Assembly: GCF_001544455.2 (NCBI RefSeq)
Contig: NZ_FCOC02000009.1
Coordinates: 171,876-235,875, forward strand
DNA: 64,000 bases
Reading direction: 5' to 3'
Origin: Caballeronia sordidicola
GTDB lineage: Bacteria > Pseudomonadota > Gammaproteobacteria > Burkholderiales > Burkholderiaceae
Positions 24,304 through 33,729 of this stretch are shown in pieces. Both the position numbers and the translations under genes were made by a program. The notes beneath the pieces were generated by a model, which saw nothing but the letters and a program-made list of their open reading frames with translations, ran no database searches and was not told the DNA's origin. Numbering within the stretch: the first letter of the stretch is position 1; each line of letters opens with the position of its first letter.

Positions 24304-26673
24304 ATGCCATGGCGCCTTCCTTTTCATAACCGGCGCAGGCCAGGTCCGTCGACGGGCAAGCGGTTTTTGCTCGAATGGACGCTGATCGGCGCAATCGGGA
24401 TTGCGGCCGTGGTTCATGGCGTCGTCAGCCCGCTGACGGAGCGCGCGAGCTTCCTGTTCTACGACCAGCTGCTGCTGCATTCGAAACGCGAGGCGGCGCG
24501 GGACATCGTGATCGTTGCTATCGACGACGAAAGCATCGCCGAACTCGGGCGCTGGCCGTGGCCGCGCGACACGCACGCGGCGCTGCTGGAGCAGATCGCG
24601 AAAGCGAAGCCGCGCGCCATTGCTTACGACGTGCTGTTCACGGAGTCATCGCCCGGCGACGCCGCTTTCGCCAACGCAATGAAACGCGTGCCGACCTATC
24701 TGCCATTGCTGGTCGATCGCCAGCCGGTCAACCAGAGCGCGCCGGCCGCCGTCGAACCGGTTGCAGCGCTGCGCGATGCCGCCGCGGGCATTGGGCATAT
24801 CGATCTCGATGTCGACCGCGACGGCATTGCGCGAAGCGTCTCGCTCTTCGAAGGCAGCGGCCGCGCGTGGTGGCCGGGGCTGATGGTGCCGGTGTACCGG
24901 GCGTTGCGCGGGCCGCGTGCGCTGCTCCCCGGCATGCAAAGAAAGGAAGCCGCTCCCGCCGATGACCTCAAGCGCGCACATCGAATGATGATTCCGTTCT
25001 CGCGTGCATCGGTCGAATACCCGCGCGTGTCGTTTGCATCCGCAATGCGCGGCCAGGCGCCGCCCGAGTTCTTCGCGGGCAAGATCGTGCTTGTCGGCGC
25101 AACGGCCGCCGGATTGCGCGACCGTTTTGCCACGCCGATATCCGGCGCTGTCGGCGAATTGCCGGGTGTCGATATCCACGCGACGATCCTCGACGCGCTG
25201 CTCAATGACAGCGCCATCGAACCCATGGACGATCACGCCGCCGCGTGGGCCAATGTCCTGCCCATCGTGCTGTTGCTGGGCGGCTTGCTGGTGATGTCGC
25301 CGTTCCAGTCGCTGATACTGACAATCGGGCTCGCGCTCGCCAGCCTCGTCGCGAGCGCCGCGCTGATGTATGCGCGCTCGTGCTGGCTGTCGCCGGTTCC
25401 CGCGCTCGGCGGCCTTGTGCTGATCTATTTGCTGTGGAGCTGGCGGCGTCTCGAAGTCGCCATGTCCTATCTCGGCCAGGAACTGCGCCTGCTTGCCGCC
25501 GAACCGAACCTGCTGCCCGGGTCCGATCAAAAAGCGCAGGGCGCGGCCGGCGACGTGCTCGAACGGCTGATCGGACTCACGCGCGAGGCCGTGCAACGCC
25601 AGCGCAACATGCGGCAATTCATCTGGGACAGTCTGAACAGCCTGCCGGAACCCATCGTGGTCTGCGATCACGAAGGACGCATCCTGCTGGTCAACGACCC
25701 CGCGCGCTTCCAGCTTGGCCCCATGCATTTCACCGACATGTCCATCATGGACATGTTCAGCACGTTCCATTTCGTGCGCCTCGTCGATGAAACCAGCCGC
25801 GACGTTTCATGGCCTGCTGTCCTCGATCCTCGCGTGAGCGGCCATGCGGATGTGATGACGCGCGGCATTGAAGTGCGCGACCGCCGTGGCCGCGATCACA
25901 TGCTGCGCTACGCGCCCTGCACGACCAGTACGGGCGGATTGCCGGGATGGATTGCAAGCTGGATCGATATCACCGCGCTGCACGCGTCCGAACGCCAGCG
26001 CGACGACATGCTGCACCTGCTGTCGCACGACATGCGTTCGCCGCAGGCATCCATCCTGGCGCTGCTCGAAACCGAGCGGCCGCATCTCGATTCGCCGCGC
26101 GCGGTGGACCTGATCGCGCGCGTTGAACGCTACGCGCGCCGCTCCCTCGCACTCGCCGATGACTTCGTGCAACTGGCGCGCGCCGAGTCGCAGCATTACC
26201 AGATGGAACTTTTGAACCTGCACGAACTTGCCATCGATGCCAGCGACGAGATCTGGCCGCAGGCCAATGCCAAGCATATCGATGTGCGATGCGGCTGCGA
26301 GGGCGAACACTTCTGGGTGCTGGCCGACCGTTCCCTGATGACGCGCGCGCTGATCAACCTGCTCAGCAACGCGGTCAAATACAGCCCGCCCGCGACGCGC
26401 GTGGATTGCATCGTCAGGGCGACGCCCGAGGCTGTGATCTGCGTGGTCCGCGATCAGGGCTACGGGATTGCGCGCGAACAGCAGGCGCATCTCTTCGAGC
26501 GCTTTCGCCGTTTTCACGCCGCCGGGCAGCCCGCGAGCGATGGCACCGGTCTTGGCATGGCGTTCGTCAAGACCGTGGTCAGCCGTCACGCGGGCGACAT
26601 CGCGATTGAAAGCGGCCTGAACATGGGCACGACCGTGACGATCACGCTGCGCACGCACGCCGTCGAGCCATAA
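24304..26673 (+). CDS. CHASE2-PAS sensor histidine kinase
   Basis: A 789-residue membrane kinase. An N-terminal membrane anchor (near 22-40) leads into a CHASE2 extracytoplasmic domain (FYDQLLLHSKREAARDIVIVAIDDESIAELGRWPWPRDTHAALLEQI ... GKIVLVGATAAGLRDRFATP). Three membrane helices follow at about 313-380, then a PAS domain (IWDSLNSLPEPIVVCDHEGRI), a HisKA domain with phospho-acceptor His575 in LLSHDMRSPQAS, and a HATPase with N-box NLLSNAVKYSP, G1 DQGYGIA and G2 GTGLGMAFV. It lies 9 bp after the FecR gene. It most likely phosphorylates the OmpR-type regulator of the same operon. Confidence 0.9.
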   Translation: MPWRLPFHNRRRPGPSTGKRFLLEWTLIGAIGIAAVVHGVVSPLTERASFLFYDQLLLHSKREAARDIVIVAIDDESIAELGRWPWPRDTHAALLEQIAKAKPRAIAYDVLFTESSPGDAAFANAMKRVPTYLPLLVDRQPVNQSAPAAVEPVAALRDAAAGIGHIDLDVDRDGIARSVSLFEGSGRAWWPGLMVPVYRALRGPRALLPGMQRKEAAPADDLKRAHRMMIPFSRASVEYPRVSFASAMRGQAPPEFFAGKIVLVGATAAGLRDRFATPISGAVGELPGVDIHATILDALLNDSAIEPMDDHAAAWANVLPIVLLLGGLLVMSPFQSLILTIGLALASLVASAALMYARSCWLSPVPALGGLVLIYLLWSWRRLEVAMSYLGQELRLLAAEPNLLPGSDQKAQGAAGDVLERLIGLTREAVQRQRNMRQFIWDSLNSLPEPIVVCDHEGRILLVNDPARFQLGPMHFTDMSIMDMFSTFHFVRLVDETSRDVSWPAVLDPRVSGHADVMTRGIEVRDRRGRDHMLRYAPCTTSTGGLPGWIASWIDITALHASERQRDDMLHLLSHDMRSPQASILALLETERPHLDSPRAVDLIARVERYARRSLALADDFVQLARAESQHYQMELLNLHELAIDASDEIWPQANAKHIDVRCGCEGEHFWVLADRSLMTRALINLLSNAVKYSPPATRVDCIVRATPEAVICVVRDQGYGIAREQQAHLFERFRRFHAAGQPASDGTGLGMAFVKTVVSRHAGDIAIESGLNMGTTVTITLRTHAVEP

Positions 26674-26690
26674 CGAATTCGAGGAGCAAA

Positions 26691-27239
26691 GTGAAACTAC
26701 GATCAATGTCAGGCGCTGTGCTTCTTCTCGCGTTGCTGGGCGGCTGCGCGGGCGAGCAACCGGTGCGCGTCAGCGCATATCGCGAAAGCGCTTTTTCCAC
26801 GGACAGCGCCGCGATGACTTATGCGCTTCAATTGCAGGCGGGGGCGGACAGCAATGCTGCCCGGTTACTCGATGACGCAATGACGGCCCAGGGTCTGCGG
26901 CCCGCATCCACGGACAACGCCGACTATCTGATCGAGCTTGGCTACGCGACCCGCCCACAGCGCGTCCGGGTTCAGGCCGCGTGTTTGGCGGCGGCGTCCG
27001 AAAGCGCGTGCGGCGACACTGAAGCGCCGCCGGGATTCTTTGGGCGCAAGCGATACGTGCACGCGCTGACGGTTCAATTTGTGGGACGCGCGAGCGGGGC
27101 GACGGTGTATCGGGTCAGCGTCACGCACGCCGATCGCGATCCGGATCCAGACGCGGCGTTACCCGCGCTGATGAAGTGCGCATTCGCGGGATTTCCGTTG
27201 CAAAATGCCGAACGGCGCGAGCTTGCGCGCTGCGATTGA
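26691..27239 (+). CDS. Small lipoprotein at the end of the sensor operon
   Basis: A 182-residue lipoprotein starting at GTG 26691 after GAGGAGC. The signal is MKLRSMSGAVLLLALLGGC with a lipobox LLGGC that makes Cys19 the lipidated residue. The mature part has the layout of DUF4136-like proteins (MTYALQLQAGADSNAARLLDDAMTAQGLRPASTDNADYLIELGYA), but I am not sure of that family. It is 17 bp after the CHASE2 kinase gene, so it probably belongs to the same transcript and may act with the LysM-FecR protein at the outer membrane. Confidence 0.75.
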   Translation: MKLRSMSGAVLLLALLGGCAGEQPVRVSAYRESAFSTDSAAMTYALQLQAGADSNAARLLDDAMTAQGLRPASTDNADYLIELGYATRPQRVRVQAACLAAASESACGDTEAPPGFFGRKRYVHALTVQFVGRASGATVYRVSVTHADRDPDPDAALPALMKCAFAGFPLQNAERRELARCD

Positions 27240-27274
27240 AGGCTGTTTAACGTCTCCAGGGCGTTCGCGCGCCA

Positions 27275-28078
27275 TCACTTCACGACATGCAGTCCCTTCG
27301 CGAGCACCACGCCTTTCTCGCGATTGATGAGCCACACATCGCCAACATGCGCATGCAGCGTCGCGGTGCGCGTGGTGATGTCGGTGGGTTCTTCGTTGGT
27401 TGGATCGCTATGCTCGACGGTCTCGGTCAGATAAGGCGGCACGACCCGGCAAATCAGCACAAGCGCAAGATCGCCGTCGCCCGCGGCTTCGAACTCTGCT
27501 TCCGGCAACACAAAGCGCCCGCGTACCGTGGTCTTGTTGCGCTTGGCCGCAGTAATGTCCAGTTCGATCACATCGACGTTCTGGATGTATCCCTTCGCCT
27601 TCGCCTCCGCCGCGATGACCAGCTTCCGCCCGCCCGGTCCCATGATGGTTTTTTTCAGCACGATGGCATCGGGATGATCGCTGTCCGAGAGGTCTACGTC
27701 GACGGTCATGACATGGACTTTTGCGCGATACCTGATGCCATACGGCGCCGGCACCACGAACGCGAGATCGCGGGCCAGATTCGCGTCTGTCAGCACGGGA
27801 TCGTGGAGCGTCTTGGGCAGCGCCGTGCCGATCAGGTCTTCCACGCGATGAGCGAACGTGCGTGTCTTGCCGGGTGTGAGTTTCCTGGCAAGCGCGTCCC
27901 TGACGGCCACGGGGTCGTCGCCGGTGAAATTGGGCGTCACGGCCAGTTCGGCCGCAGGCGCCGGCGCCGTGCCGCTGGCGGGTTGCGCCTGCACTTGCCC
28001 CGATAAACACAAAAGCACGCAAGCGGCGCCAAGGCTCGCACGCCCGAATGGCTGAAGACGCATTAGCAGACTCCCCAT
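27275..28078 (-). CDS. Secreted protein of unknown function
   Basis: A 267-residue protein, or 262 if it starts at the second Met (28063). A signal peptide (LGAACVLLCLSGQVQA, cleaved after about residue 31) precedes an Ala/Pro linker. The mature domain is mixed alpha/beta with LVIAAEAKAKGYIQNVDVIELDITAAKRNKTTVRGRFVLPEAEFEA, but I recognise no family. It is convergent with the lipoprotein gene at 27239, with 35 bp between the stops, so it is not part of the sensor operon. Confidence 0.65.
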   Translation of the reverse strand: MGSLLMRLQPFGRASLGAACVLLCLSGQVQAQPASGTAPAPAAELAVTPNFTGDDPVAVRDALARKLTPGKTRTFAHRVEDLIGTALPKTLHDPVLTDANLARDLAFVVPAPYGIRYRAKVHVMTVDVDLSDSDHPDAIVLKKTIMGPGGRKLVIAAEAKAKGYIQNVDVIELDITAAKRNKTTVRGRFVLPEAEFEAAGDGDLALVLICRVVPPYLTETVEHSDPTNEEPTDITTRTATLHAHVGDVWLINREKGVVLAKGLHVVK

Positions 28079-28292
28079 GGATGATCGCGGACCGCTGGCT
28101 GGTCTTCGTACTGCTTGAGCAGCACATCAGTTTCCAATTCTATTCGATGGTGCCGGCCGCAATTAAATCGACTGCGCGAGGTGTAGAGTCTATTGAGTCT
28201 CTTGAATCAATGCGCTTTTTCTTGCAGACACTCCAAGGATAAATCGATATGAAATCGCCAGTCATTTGCGTGCTGATCGCCGGGCTTAGGAC

Positions 28293-29441
28293 ATGAGCGG
28301 GCCGCTGAAGGGGATTCGCGCGGTCGAAATGGTGGGGCTCGGTCCCGGCCCGTTCGCCGCCATGATGCTCGCCGACATGGGCGCTGAAGTCATTCGCATC
28401 GACCGGAAACCGGCAAGCGGCGCGACGCCTTATCCCATGCAGGGCACCCGGTTCGACGTGATGGCGCGCGGGCGTCGCTCCCTGGCTCTCGACCTGAAGC
28501 AACCGGAAGGGCGCGAACTGGCGCTGCATCTGATCGGTCAGGCCGATGCGTTGATCGAAGGATTTCGCCCCGGCGTCATGGAGCGGCTCGGGCTTGGACC
28601 GGACATATGTCTCGGGCGCAATCCGAAGCTCGTCTATGGACGCGTGACCGGCTGGGGCCAGGACGGGCCGCTCGCCAACGCCGCCGGCCACGACCTCAAC
28701 TACATCGCGATGAGCGGCATGCTGCACGAGATCGGCCACGCCGGCGCGCCGCCGGTGCCGCCGCTGAACCTGCTGGGGGACTTTGGCGGGGGCGGGATGA
28801 TGCTCGCGTTCGGCGTGCTGTGCGCGCTGCTGGAGGCGCGAGGCTCGGGGCAGGGACAGGTCGTCGACGCGGCCATGGTCGAGGGCTCGGCGCTGCTTGG
28901 CGCGATGATCTACGGCTACAAGGCGTTCGGTGCATGGACGGGCGAACGCGGCTCGGCCATGCTTGCTGGCGGCGCGCATTTCTACACTACGTACGCGTGC
29001 TCGGACGGCAAGTTCGTATCGGTGGGATCGATCGAGCCGCAGTTCTACGCGCTGCTGCTCAAGCTCTGCGATATCCACGATCCCGAGTTCGACAATCACA
29101 TGGACCGCAGCAAATGGCCAGCGTTGAAAACGAAGATCGCCGCCATCTTCGCGACAAAACCACGGCAGGCGTGGTGCGAGTTGATGGAAGGCACAGACGT
29201 GTGTTTCGCGCCGGTTCTCGACATGGACGAAGCGCCGCTGCACGCGCATAACCGGGCGCGCGGCGTGTTTGTTGATATCGATGGCGTGACGCAGCCGGGA
29301 CCCGCGCCGCGATTCAGCCGCACCGCGCCCGAAGTGAGCGCGCCGCCCGCGAGTCCGGGACAGCACAGCGAAGCGATTCTCCGCGACTGGAATGTACCGG
29401 GAGAGACTATCGAGTTGCTTCGGCAAAAGAACGTGATCTAG
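28293..29441 (+). CDS. CaiB/BaiF-type CoA transferase (alpha-methylacyl-CoA racemase-like)
   Basis: A 382-residue class III CoA-transferase-fold protein. It opens [38 protein letters not shown] and has the catalytic-type Asp in [13 protein letters not shown], which matches the racemase subgroup. It continues with [34 protein letters not shown]. These enzymes either move CoA between acids or epimerise 2-methylacyl-CoA in branched-chain breakdown. It stands alone: the next gene converges at 29455. No ribosome-binding site is strong; the ATG follows GGGCTTAGGAC. Confidence 0.88.
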   Translation: MSGPLKGIRAVEMVGLGPGPFAAMMLADMGAEVIRIDRKPASGATPYPMQGTRFDVMARGRRSLALDLKQPEGRELALHLIGQADALIEGFRPGVMERLGLGPDICLGRNPKLVYGRVTGWGQDGPLANAAGHDLNYIAMSGMLHEIGHAGAPPVPPLNLLGDFGGGGMMLAFGVLCALLEARGSGQGQVVDAAMVEGSALLGAMIYGYKAFGAWTGERGSAMLAGGAHFYTTYACSDGKFVSVGSIEPQFYALLLKLCDIHDPEFDNHMDRSKWPALKTKIAAIFATKPRQAWCELMEGTDVCFAPVLDMDEAPLHAHNRARGVFVDIDGVTQPGPAPRFSRTAPEVSAPPASPGQHSEAILRDWNVPGETIELLRQKNVI

Positions 29442-29454
29442 GCACTGCCGCGCG

Positions 29455-30558
29455 TTACTCCGCCACGGGCTCCTCGGCCACTTTGCGTCGCCCGACGACC
29501 GACTCGAAGAACTGCTCATAGCGCCTGTGGCATGCGCGCCAGCCGAACTCATCGGTGGCGAGGGTGTTGGCGGAGCTTTGAGCCGCCGCCGGCCAGGAAT
29601 CGCTGATCGCGCGCACGATGCCGGGAAGTTCGCTGATGTCGTCGAAGAGACGGACGTTGTCGAACTTGTTGGCCGCCCATTTCATGAAGGGCGTCGAGCG
29701 CGAGATCACGAGCGGCACGCGTCCGATTGCCTCGAAAAAGGCGCCGCTCACCAGCATGGAATCGGCCGCGTGCGGCAGGATGATCACGTCCGTGTTGACG
29801 ACGTCTTGCGCGAACTCGGCATCCGACAGGAACTTGGCGTCCAGATTTACGGCGCTTCGCAGCGACCGTCTGTCGAGAATTTCGTTGAGCGTCGCGAGAT
29901 ACGCCTCGGTGCCCAGACCGGCGATAAGCAGATTGCATTCGCTGGGCCAGTTTTCCAGAACGGCGTCGATTTGCTTATAAGGACGGATCACGCCGAGCAG
30001 CGAAAACAATGGCTTGCCGCTGTCTTTCTTCGGCACGGTCGGCGATTGACCCGGCGCATCCCAGTAGAGCGGATGTGGGAGATACGTGGCGTTGTATTTC
30101 TCTTCGAAGTTCGGCGCATGGACCACACGGAAATCGGCCAGTCCGCGAATGAACGACATGACGCGCTTGGCGAGCCGCCTGTTGAAGCCGGTTGTGTCGT
30201 GAACCACGTGGTCATGCACAAAGTACACCGTCTTCGCTCTTGCAACGGTTATCAGCGTGCAATAGAAAGCGAAAAGCAGGCTGCCCGAGACGCTGAACTG
30301 GGCGCGGCCTTTTTCCCGCTTGAATGGCCGGTATTCGAGCCAGTGAAACACCAGTACGTTGTCCGGTTTGAATAGCTGGGCGAATCCGCCTTGCAGCAAA
30401 CCCTTGACTGAAAGGGGCATGACCTCGTAGCCAATCTCGGTGAATAGATTTTTCTGTATCTCTATATAGCGATTGGTGTAGTTGGTGAATGGGCACATCA
30501 GGATTTTCGTGCGCGACTCATTCGACTGCCTGCTGTCCTGGTTGCTGATCTTGGTCAT
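29455..30558 (-). CDS. Glycosyltransferase, GT-B-like
   Basis: About 367 residues. The N-terminal half has KILMCPFTNYTNRYIEIQKNLFTEIGYEVMPLS and VLVFHWLEYRPFKREKGRA with a hydrophobic stretch (LLFAFYCTLITVA). The C-terminal half begins FSLLGVIRPYKQIDAVLENWPSECNLLIAGLGTEAYL, a GT4-like UDP-sugar binding fold, and ends with DVIILPHAADSMLVSGAFFEAIGRVPLVISRS. It resembles bacterial GumK-like and teichuronic-type transferases used in exopolysaccharide assembly. Start at ATG 30558 is an estimate; an ATG at 30618 is in frame. No polysaccharide genes are nearby, so its product is unknown. Confidence 0.75.
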   Translation of the reverse strand: MTKISNQDSRQSNESRTKILMCPFTNYTNRYIEIQKNLFTEIGYEVMPLSVKGLLQGGFAQLFKPDNVLVFHWLEYRPFKREKGRAQFSVSGSLLFAFYCTLITVARAKTVYFVHDHVVHDTTGFNRRLAKRVMSFIRGLADFRVVHAPNFEEKYNATYLPHPLYWDAPGQSPTVPKKDSGKPLFSLLGVIRPYKQIDAVLENWPSECNLLIAGLGTEAYLATLNEILDRRSLRSAVNLDAKFLSDAEFAQDVVNTDVIILPHAADSMLVSGAFFEAIGRVPLVISRSTPFMKWAANKFDNVRLFDDISELPGIVRAISDSWPAAAQSSANTLATDEFGWRACHRRYEQFFESVVGRRKVAEEPVAE

Positions 30559-30862
30559 ATGCACGTATCCGGTTGGACTGATTCGAAAGGATCGTCGCGA
30601 GCGAATGCCGAACGGCAAGGATCGCCGCCCGGGCTGCAGATCGGTAAGCCAATCTTCCTGGGAATGCGCAACGGCGACGCAGATACTTGATCGGCCTCAG
30701 CTTAACATCCGGTAAAACGGCGTGCTGTATCGATTTGTATGTCTGATATGCGATCTGGTATTAAATGGCCGATTATGGTGGCCGATTATGTTGAGCCGGA
30801 TTTAATCGAATGGCTGATTTAATCGAAATGTAATTGCTTGATAAACTGCTTTCAACCCGGCT
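30559..30862. repeat. AT-rich intergenic region with two short tandem duplications
   Basis: GGCCGATTATG occurs twice (30767-30777 and 30780-30790, period 13), and GATTTAATCGAA occurs twice (30799-30810 and 30816-30827, period 17). They lie between the glycosyltransferase start and the end of the sensor kinase gene. No gene is apparent. They could be regulatory sites for the glycosyltransferase, or remnants of slippage. Confidence 0.5.
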
Positions 30863-32416
30863 TCAACCCGGCGCGAATCTCACCACAATCCGGCTATAAG
30901 GCACGTTTCGATCGACCGTCACGGCGCCCACTCCCTTGCCGGCATAGGTCGTCACCAGCCGCATGCCGAGACCCGTGCCTTGCGGTTTCGGAAAGTCGTT
31001 CGGAAACCCGTCGCCTTCGTCCTCGACTGCGAGCAACACAGCGTCGCTCGTGCGTTCAAGCTTGACGCGCACCTTGCCGCGGCCGTATTTGAGCGCATTG
31101 GTCACGAGTTCAGCCGTGACAAGCCCGAGCGGCGCGAGGCGCGCGGCAGGCAACACAACAGATTCACCTTCGAGGATGACTTCCCGGTCGGCGACGAGTT
31201 CGGCCAGGTCGGCGGTCAGCCCGCGCAAGTAGCTGGTTGCGTCCGTGGCTTCGGCGCCATCGTCCTGATAGAGCCGATGGTGCACGGAGCCGACAGTGCG
31301 CACCCGCGTGGCGGCGGCCTGCAACTGCATGGTGACGGATTTGTCGCCTGCAAGGTTCGCCTGGAGCGCGAGCAGCGTCTGCACGAGTTGCAGGCTGTTG
31401 CGCACGCGGTGGTGCACTTCCTTCATCATCAGCGCGGAGTTGCCCAACTGGATTTCCTGGCTCGACACCAGCGCGGCAAGCTTCTCTTCATTCTCGTGCC
31501 GCTCGGTCACGTCGCGCATGGTGAGCACGACGCGTTTGACGTGGTCGTCGGTATCGCGGATCGGCGAGACCGACACGTCCCACCAGCGCGCATCGCCGGT
31601 GAAGGTCGGGCAGGGGCCTTCGAAGCGCGTGGGTTCGCCTCGCGCCGCCGCCTCCAGCGCGTGCAGAACCTTGCCGCGCTGCTCCTCGGGCCAGAGGTCC
31701 AGGCAATGCGTGCCGCCAATGTCCGCGAAGTCGTCGATACTCAACGCCGCGAGCCCGTTGTCGTTCATGAACTCCACACCGCCTTCCAGCGACAGCACCT
31801 GAATGCAATCGGTGCTCGCGTTCAGCACGCTGGTGGAAAACAGTTCGTCGGCGTCCGTCTGGGATTCGGCCACGAGGCGCTCGCGGCTCATTGAGATCAC
31901 ATTCGCGATGGCTTCCAGGAAAACAATGTCGGTTTCGCTGAAGTCTTCGTCGTCGGAACTGTCGGCTTCCAGCACCCCGAAGGTTTCCGGAATGCCGCGA
32001 ATCGGCACGTTGATGGCGCGCTTGATGCCATGGCGGGTCAGCAGTTCGGGCGTGCGAAAGCGGTGTTCCGCGCCCAGGTGATTGGAGAGCACCGGCTGCC
32101 CGCTCGTGAAAGCGTGGCCGGCGGGACTGGCGTCGTCCGCGCTCAGTTCGGTCGTGCCAATATCCGCCGGGTCCCAGCCCACGCCCGCTTCCAGCACGAA
32201 GGTCTGGCTTTCCGGCTGATAACGCAGGACTTTGACAAAGCGCGAATGCAATCCCGCCGATACCGCCTTGCACGCTTCGTCGAGCAGTGCGTCGGCGTTG
32301 TGCAGGCGCAGGACGGAGGTCGCGAACTGGACGGCGATTTCGTGCTGCAGTCGCAAGCGGCTTACCGACCGGTCTACTGCGCTGCGGATGGTTTCTTCGG
32401 GTGGCAATGCGTCCAT
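30863..32416 (-). CDS. Orphan GAF-PAS-HisKA_2 sensor histidine kinase
   Basis: A 517-residue soluble kinase. A GAF domain occupies about 40-180 (ADALLDEACKAVSAGLHSRFVKVLRYQPESQTFVLEAGVGWDP ... INVPIRGIPETFGVLEADSS), then a PAS/PAC domain (LNASTDCIQVLSLEGGVEFMNDNGLAALS, ending VVLTMRDVTERHE). The catalytic end is the HisKA_2 type, with the EVHHRVRNSLQLV box (His335/His336) and an HATPase reading VTAELVTNALKYGRG and GTGLGMRLV. There is no membrane segment, so a cytoplasmic signal is likely. ATG at 32416 is preceded by GAGGAGAG, so the longer open frame upstream is rejected. No response regulator is adjacent. Confidence 0.88.
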   Translation of the reverse strand: MDALPPEETIRSAVDRSVSRLRLQHEIAVQFATSVLRLHNADALLDEACKAVSAGLHSRFVKVLRYQPESQTFVLEAGVGWDPADIGTTELSADDASPAGHAFTSGQPVLSNHLGAEHRFRTPELLTRHGIKRAINVPIRGIPETFGVLEADSSDDEDFSETDIVFLEAIANVISMSRERLVAESQTDADELFSTSVLNASTDCIQVLSLEGGVEFMNDNGLAALSIDDFADIGGTHCLDLWPEEQRGKVLHALEAAARGEPTRFEGPCPTFTGDARWWDVSVSPIRDTDDHVKRVVLTMRDVTERHENEEKLAALVSSQEIQLGNSALMMKEVHHRVRNSLQLVQTLLALQANLAGDKSVTMQLQAAATRVRTVGSVHHRLYQDDGAEATDATSYLRGLTADLAELVADREVILEGESVVLPAARLAPLGLVTAELVTNALKYGRGKVRVKLERTSDAVLLAVEDEGDGFPNDFPKPQGTGLGMRLVTTYAGKGVGAVTVDRNVPYSRIVVRFAPG

Positions 32417-32597
32417 CAAACTCTCCTCGGCGGCAGCGCCGTGTCGGTGTGTATCACGCGCCGACGATCCGCCTTTGATACACGATTCTAACCGCGAGAA
32501 CAATCTTGACGATTTCTGGCTGATTCCGATGAATTGTTGGCGTGCGATTCCGGGCCGCTCCGCCGAGAAAACGAAGCGCATGTACGCGTATTCCCGG

Positions 32598-32630
32598 ATG
32601 TTATGATCGTAACAACATAATGTTAGAATG
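32598..32630. promoter_or_regulatory. Nested palindromes upstream of deoC, candidate DeoR-type operator
   Basis: TGTTA (32599-32603) and TAACA (32610-32614) form one dyad, AACAT-A-ATGTT (32614-32624) another, and TGTTAGAATG (32621-32630) resembles half of the E. coli DeoR site TGTTAGAA. They lie 50-80 bp before the deoC start in the region shared with the divergent kinase gene. A TTGTGC/GCACAA dyad (32654-32668) lies closer to deoC. Regulator unknown. Confidence 0.4.
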
Positions 32631-32680
32631 CTGTATCGATTAACCGGAAAATGTTGTGCGTTGCACAACCGGCCCTACTC

Positions 32681-33685
32681 ATGCTCGATGTCGCCTCCCA
32701 ATCTGTCGTTCCGTTGCGCGGAAAACCTCAAGCCGGCCATGCCGAGCGCAATCCCGGCGTGCCGCTGGATCTGTCGTGGATCGACGGTTTGCGCGTGAAT
32801 CAATCGGCGGTCGGCCGGCGCGTCAGTACGCTCGGCACGCGCCGCGCCGTCAAGAAGGACGCGCAGGCCGCGTGGCTGCTGAAGGCAATCACGTGCATTG
32901 ACCTGACCACGCTCAATGGCGACGATACCGCCGCGCGCGTGGAACGCCTGTGCGCGAAGGCACGCCGCCCGGTGCGCGACGACCTGCTCGAAGCGCTCGG
33001 CATGCCGCCCGGCATTACAACCGGCGCGGTGTGCGTGTATCACCGCTTTGTTGCGACCGCGGTCGCGGCGCTTCACGGCAGCGGCATTCCGGTCGCGGCG
33101 GTATCGACGGGATTTCCCGCTGGCCTGATTCCGCACCCGCTGAAGCTGAAGGAAATCGAGGCGTCTGTTGCAGACGGCGCGGCGGAAATCGATATTGTCG
33201 TCACGCGCGAACACGTGCTGACGGGCAACTGGCAAGCCCTCTACGACGAAATGCGCGATTTTCGCGCGGCATGCGGCCCGGCGCATATCAAGGCGATTCT
33301 CGCAACGGGCGATATCCGCACGCTGTCGAACATCGCCAAGGCGTCGATGGTCTGCATGATGGCCGGCGCCGACTTCATCAAGACGTCGACGGGCAAGGAA
33401 GGCGTGAACGCCACGCTCGACGTCTCGCTCGTCATGGTGCGCATGATTCGCGAATACCTCGAGCGCACCGGCGTGATGATCGGCTTCAAGCCTGCGGGCG
33501 GCGTGTCCACGGCCAAGTCGGTGCTCGAATACCAGATCCTGATGAAAGAGGAACTCGGCCGCGAATGGCTCGAACCGGAGCTGTTTCGAATCGGCGCGTC
33601 GAGCCTGCTCGCCGATATAGAACGGCAACTCGAGCATCACGTGACTGGCCGGTATTCGGCTTTTCACCGGCATCCTGTGGCATGA
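32681..33685 (+). CDS. deoC: Deoxyribose-phosphate aldolase
   Basis: A 334-residue DeoC-type class I aldolase that cleaves 2-deoxyribose-5-phosphate to glyceraldehyde-3-phosphate and acetaldehyde. The TIM-barrel begins WLLKAITCIDLTTLNGDDTAARVERL (residue about 65). Asp in AEIDIVVTREHVL and the Schiff-base Lys in ADFIKTSTGKEGVNATLD are present, as is the second Lys in MIGFKPAGGV. An N-terminal extension of about 60 residues (VNQSAVGRRVSTLGTRRAVKK) is longer than in E. coli DeoC and typical of the larger beta/actinobacterial form. ATG at 32681 is chosen over the in-frame ATG at 32651, which sits inside the dyad. It leads a run of pentose genes. Confidence 0.92.
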   Translation: MLDVASQSVVPLRGKPQAGHAERNPGVPLDLSWIDGLRVNQSAVGRRVSTLGTRRAVKKDAQAAWLLKAITCIDLTTLNGDDTAARVERLCAKARRPVRDDLLEALGMPPGITTGAVCVYHRFVATAVAALHGSGIPVAAVSTGFPAGLIPHPLKLKEIEASVADGAAEIDIVVTREHVLTGNWQALYDEMRDFRAACGPAHIKAILATGDIRTLSNIAKASMVCMMAGADFIKTSTGKEGVNATLDVSLVMVRMIREYLERTGVMIGFKPAGGVSTAKSVLEYQILMKEELGREWLEPELFRIGASSLLADIERQLEHHVTGRYSAFHRHPVA

Positions 33686-33729
33686 CATTCGCCTGAATTC
33701 TCCGCATCACTCTCTTACATGAGCTCCCA

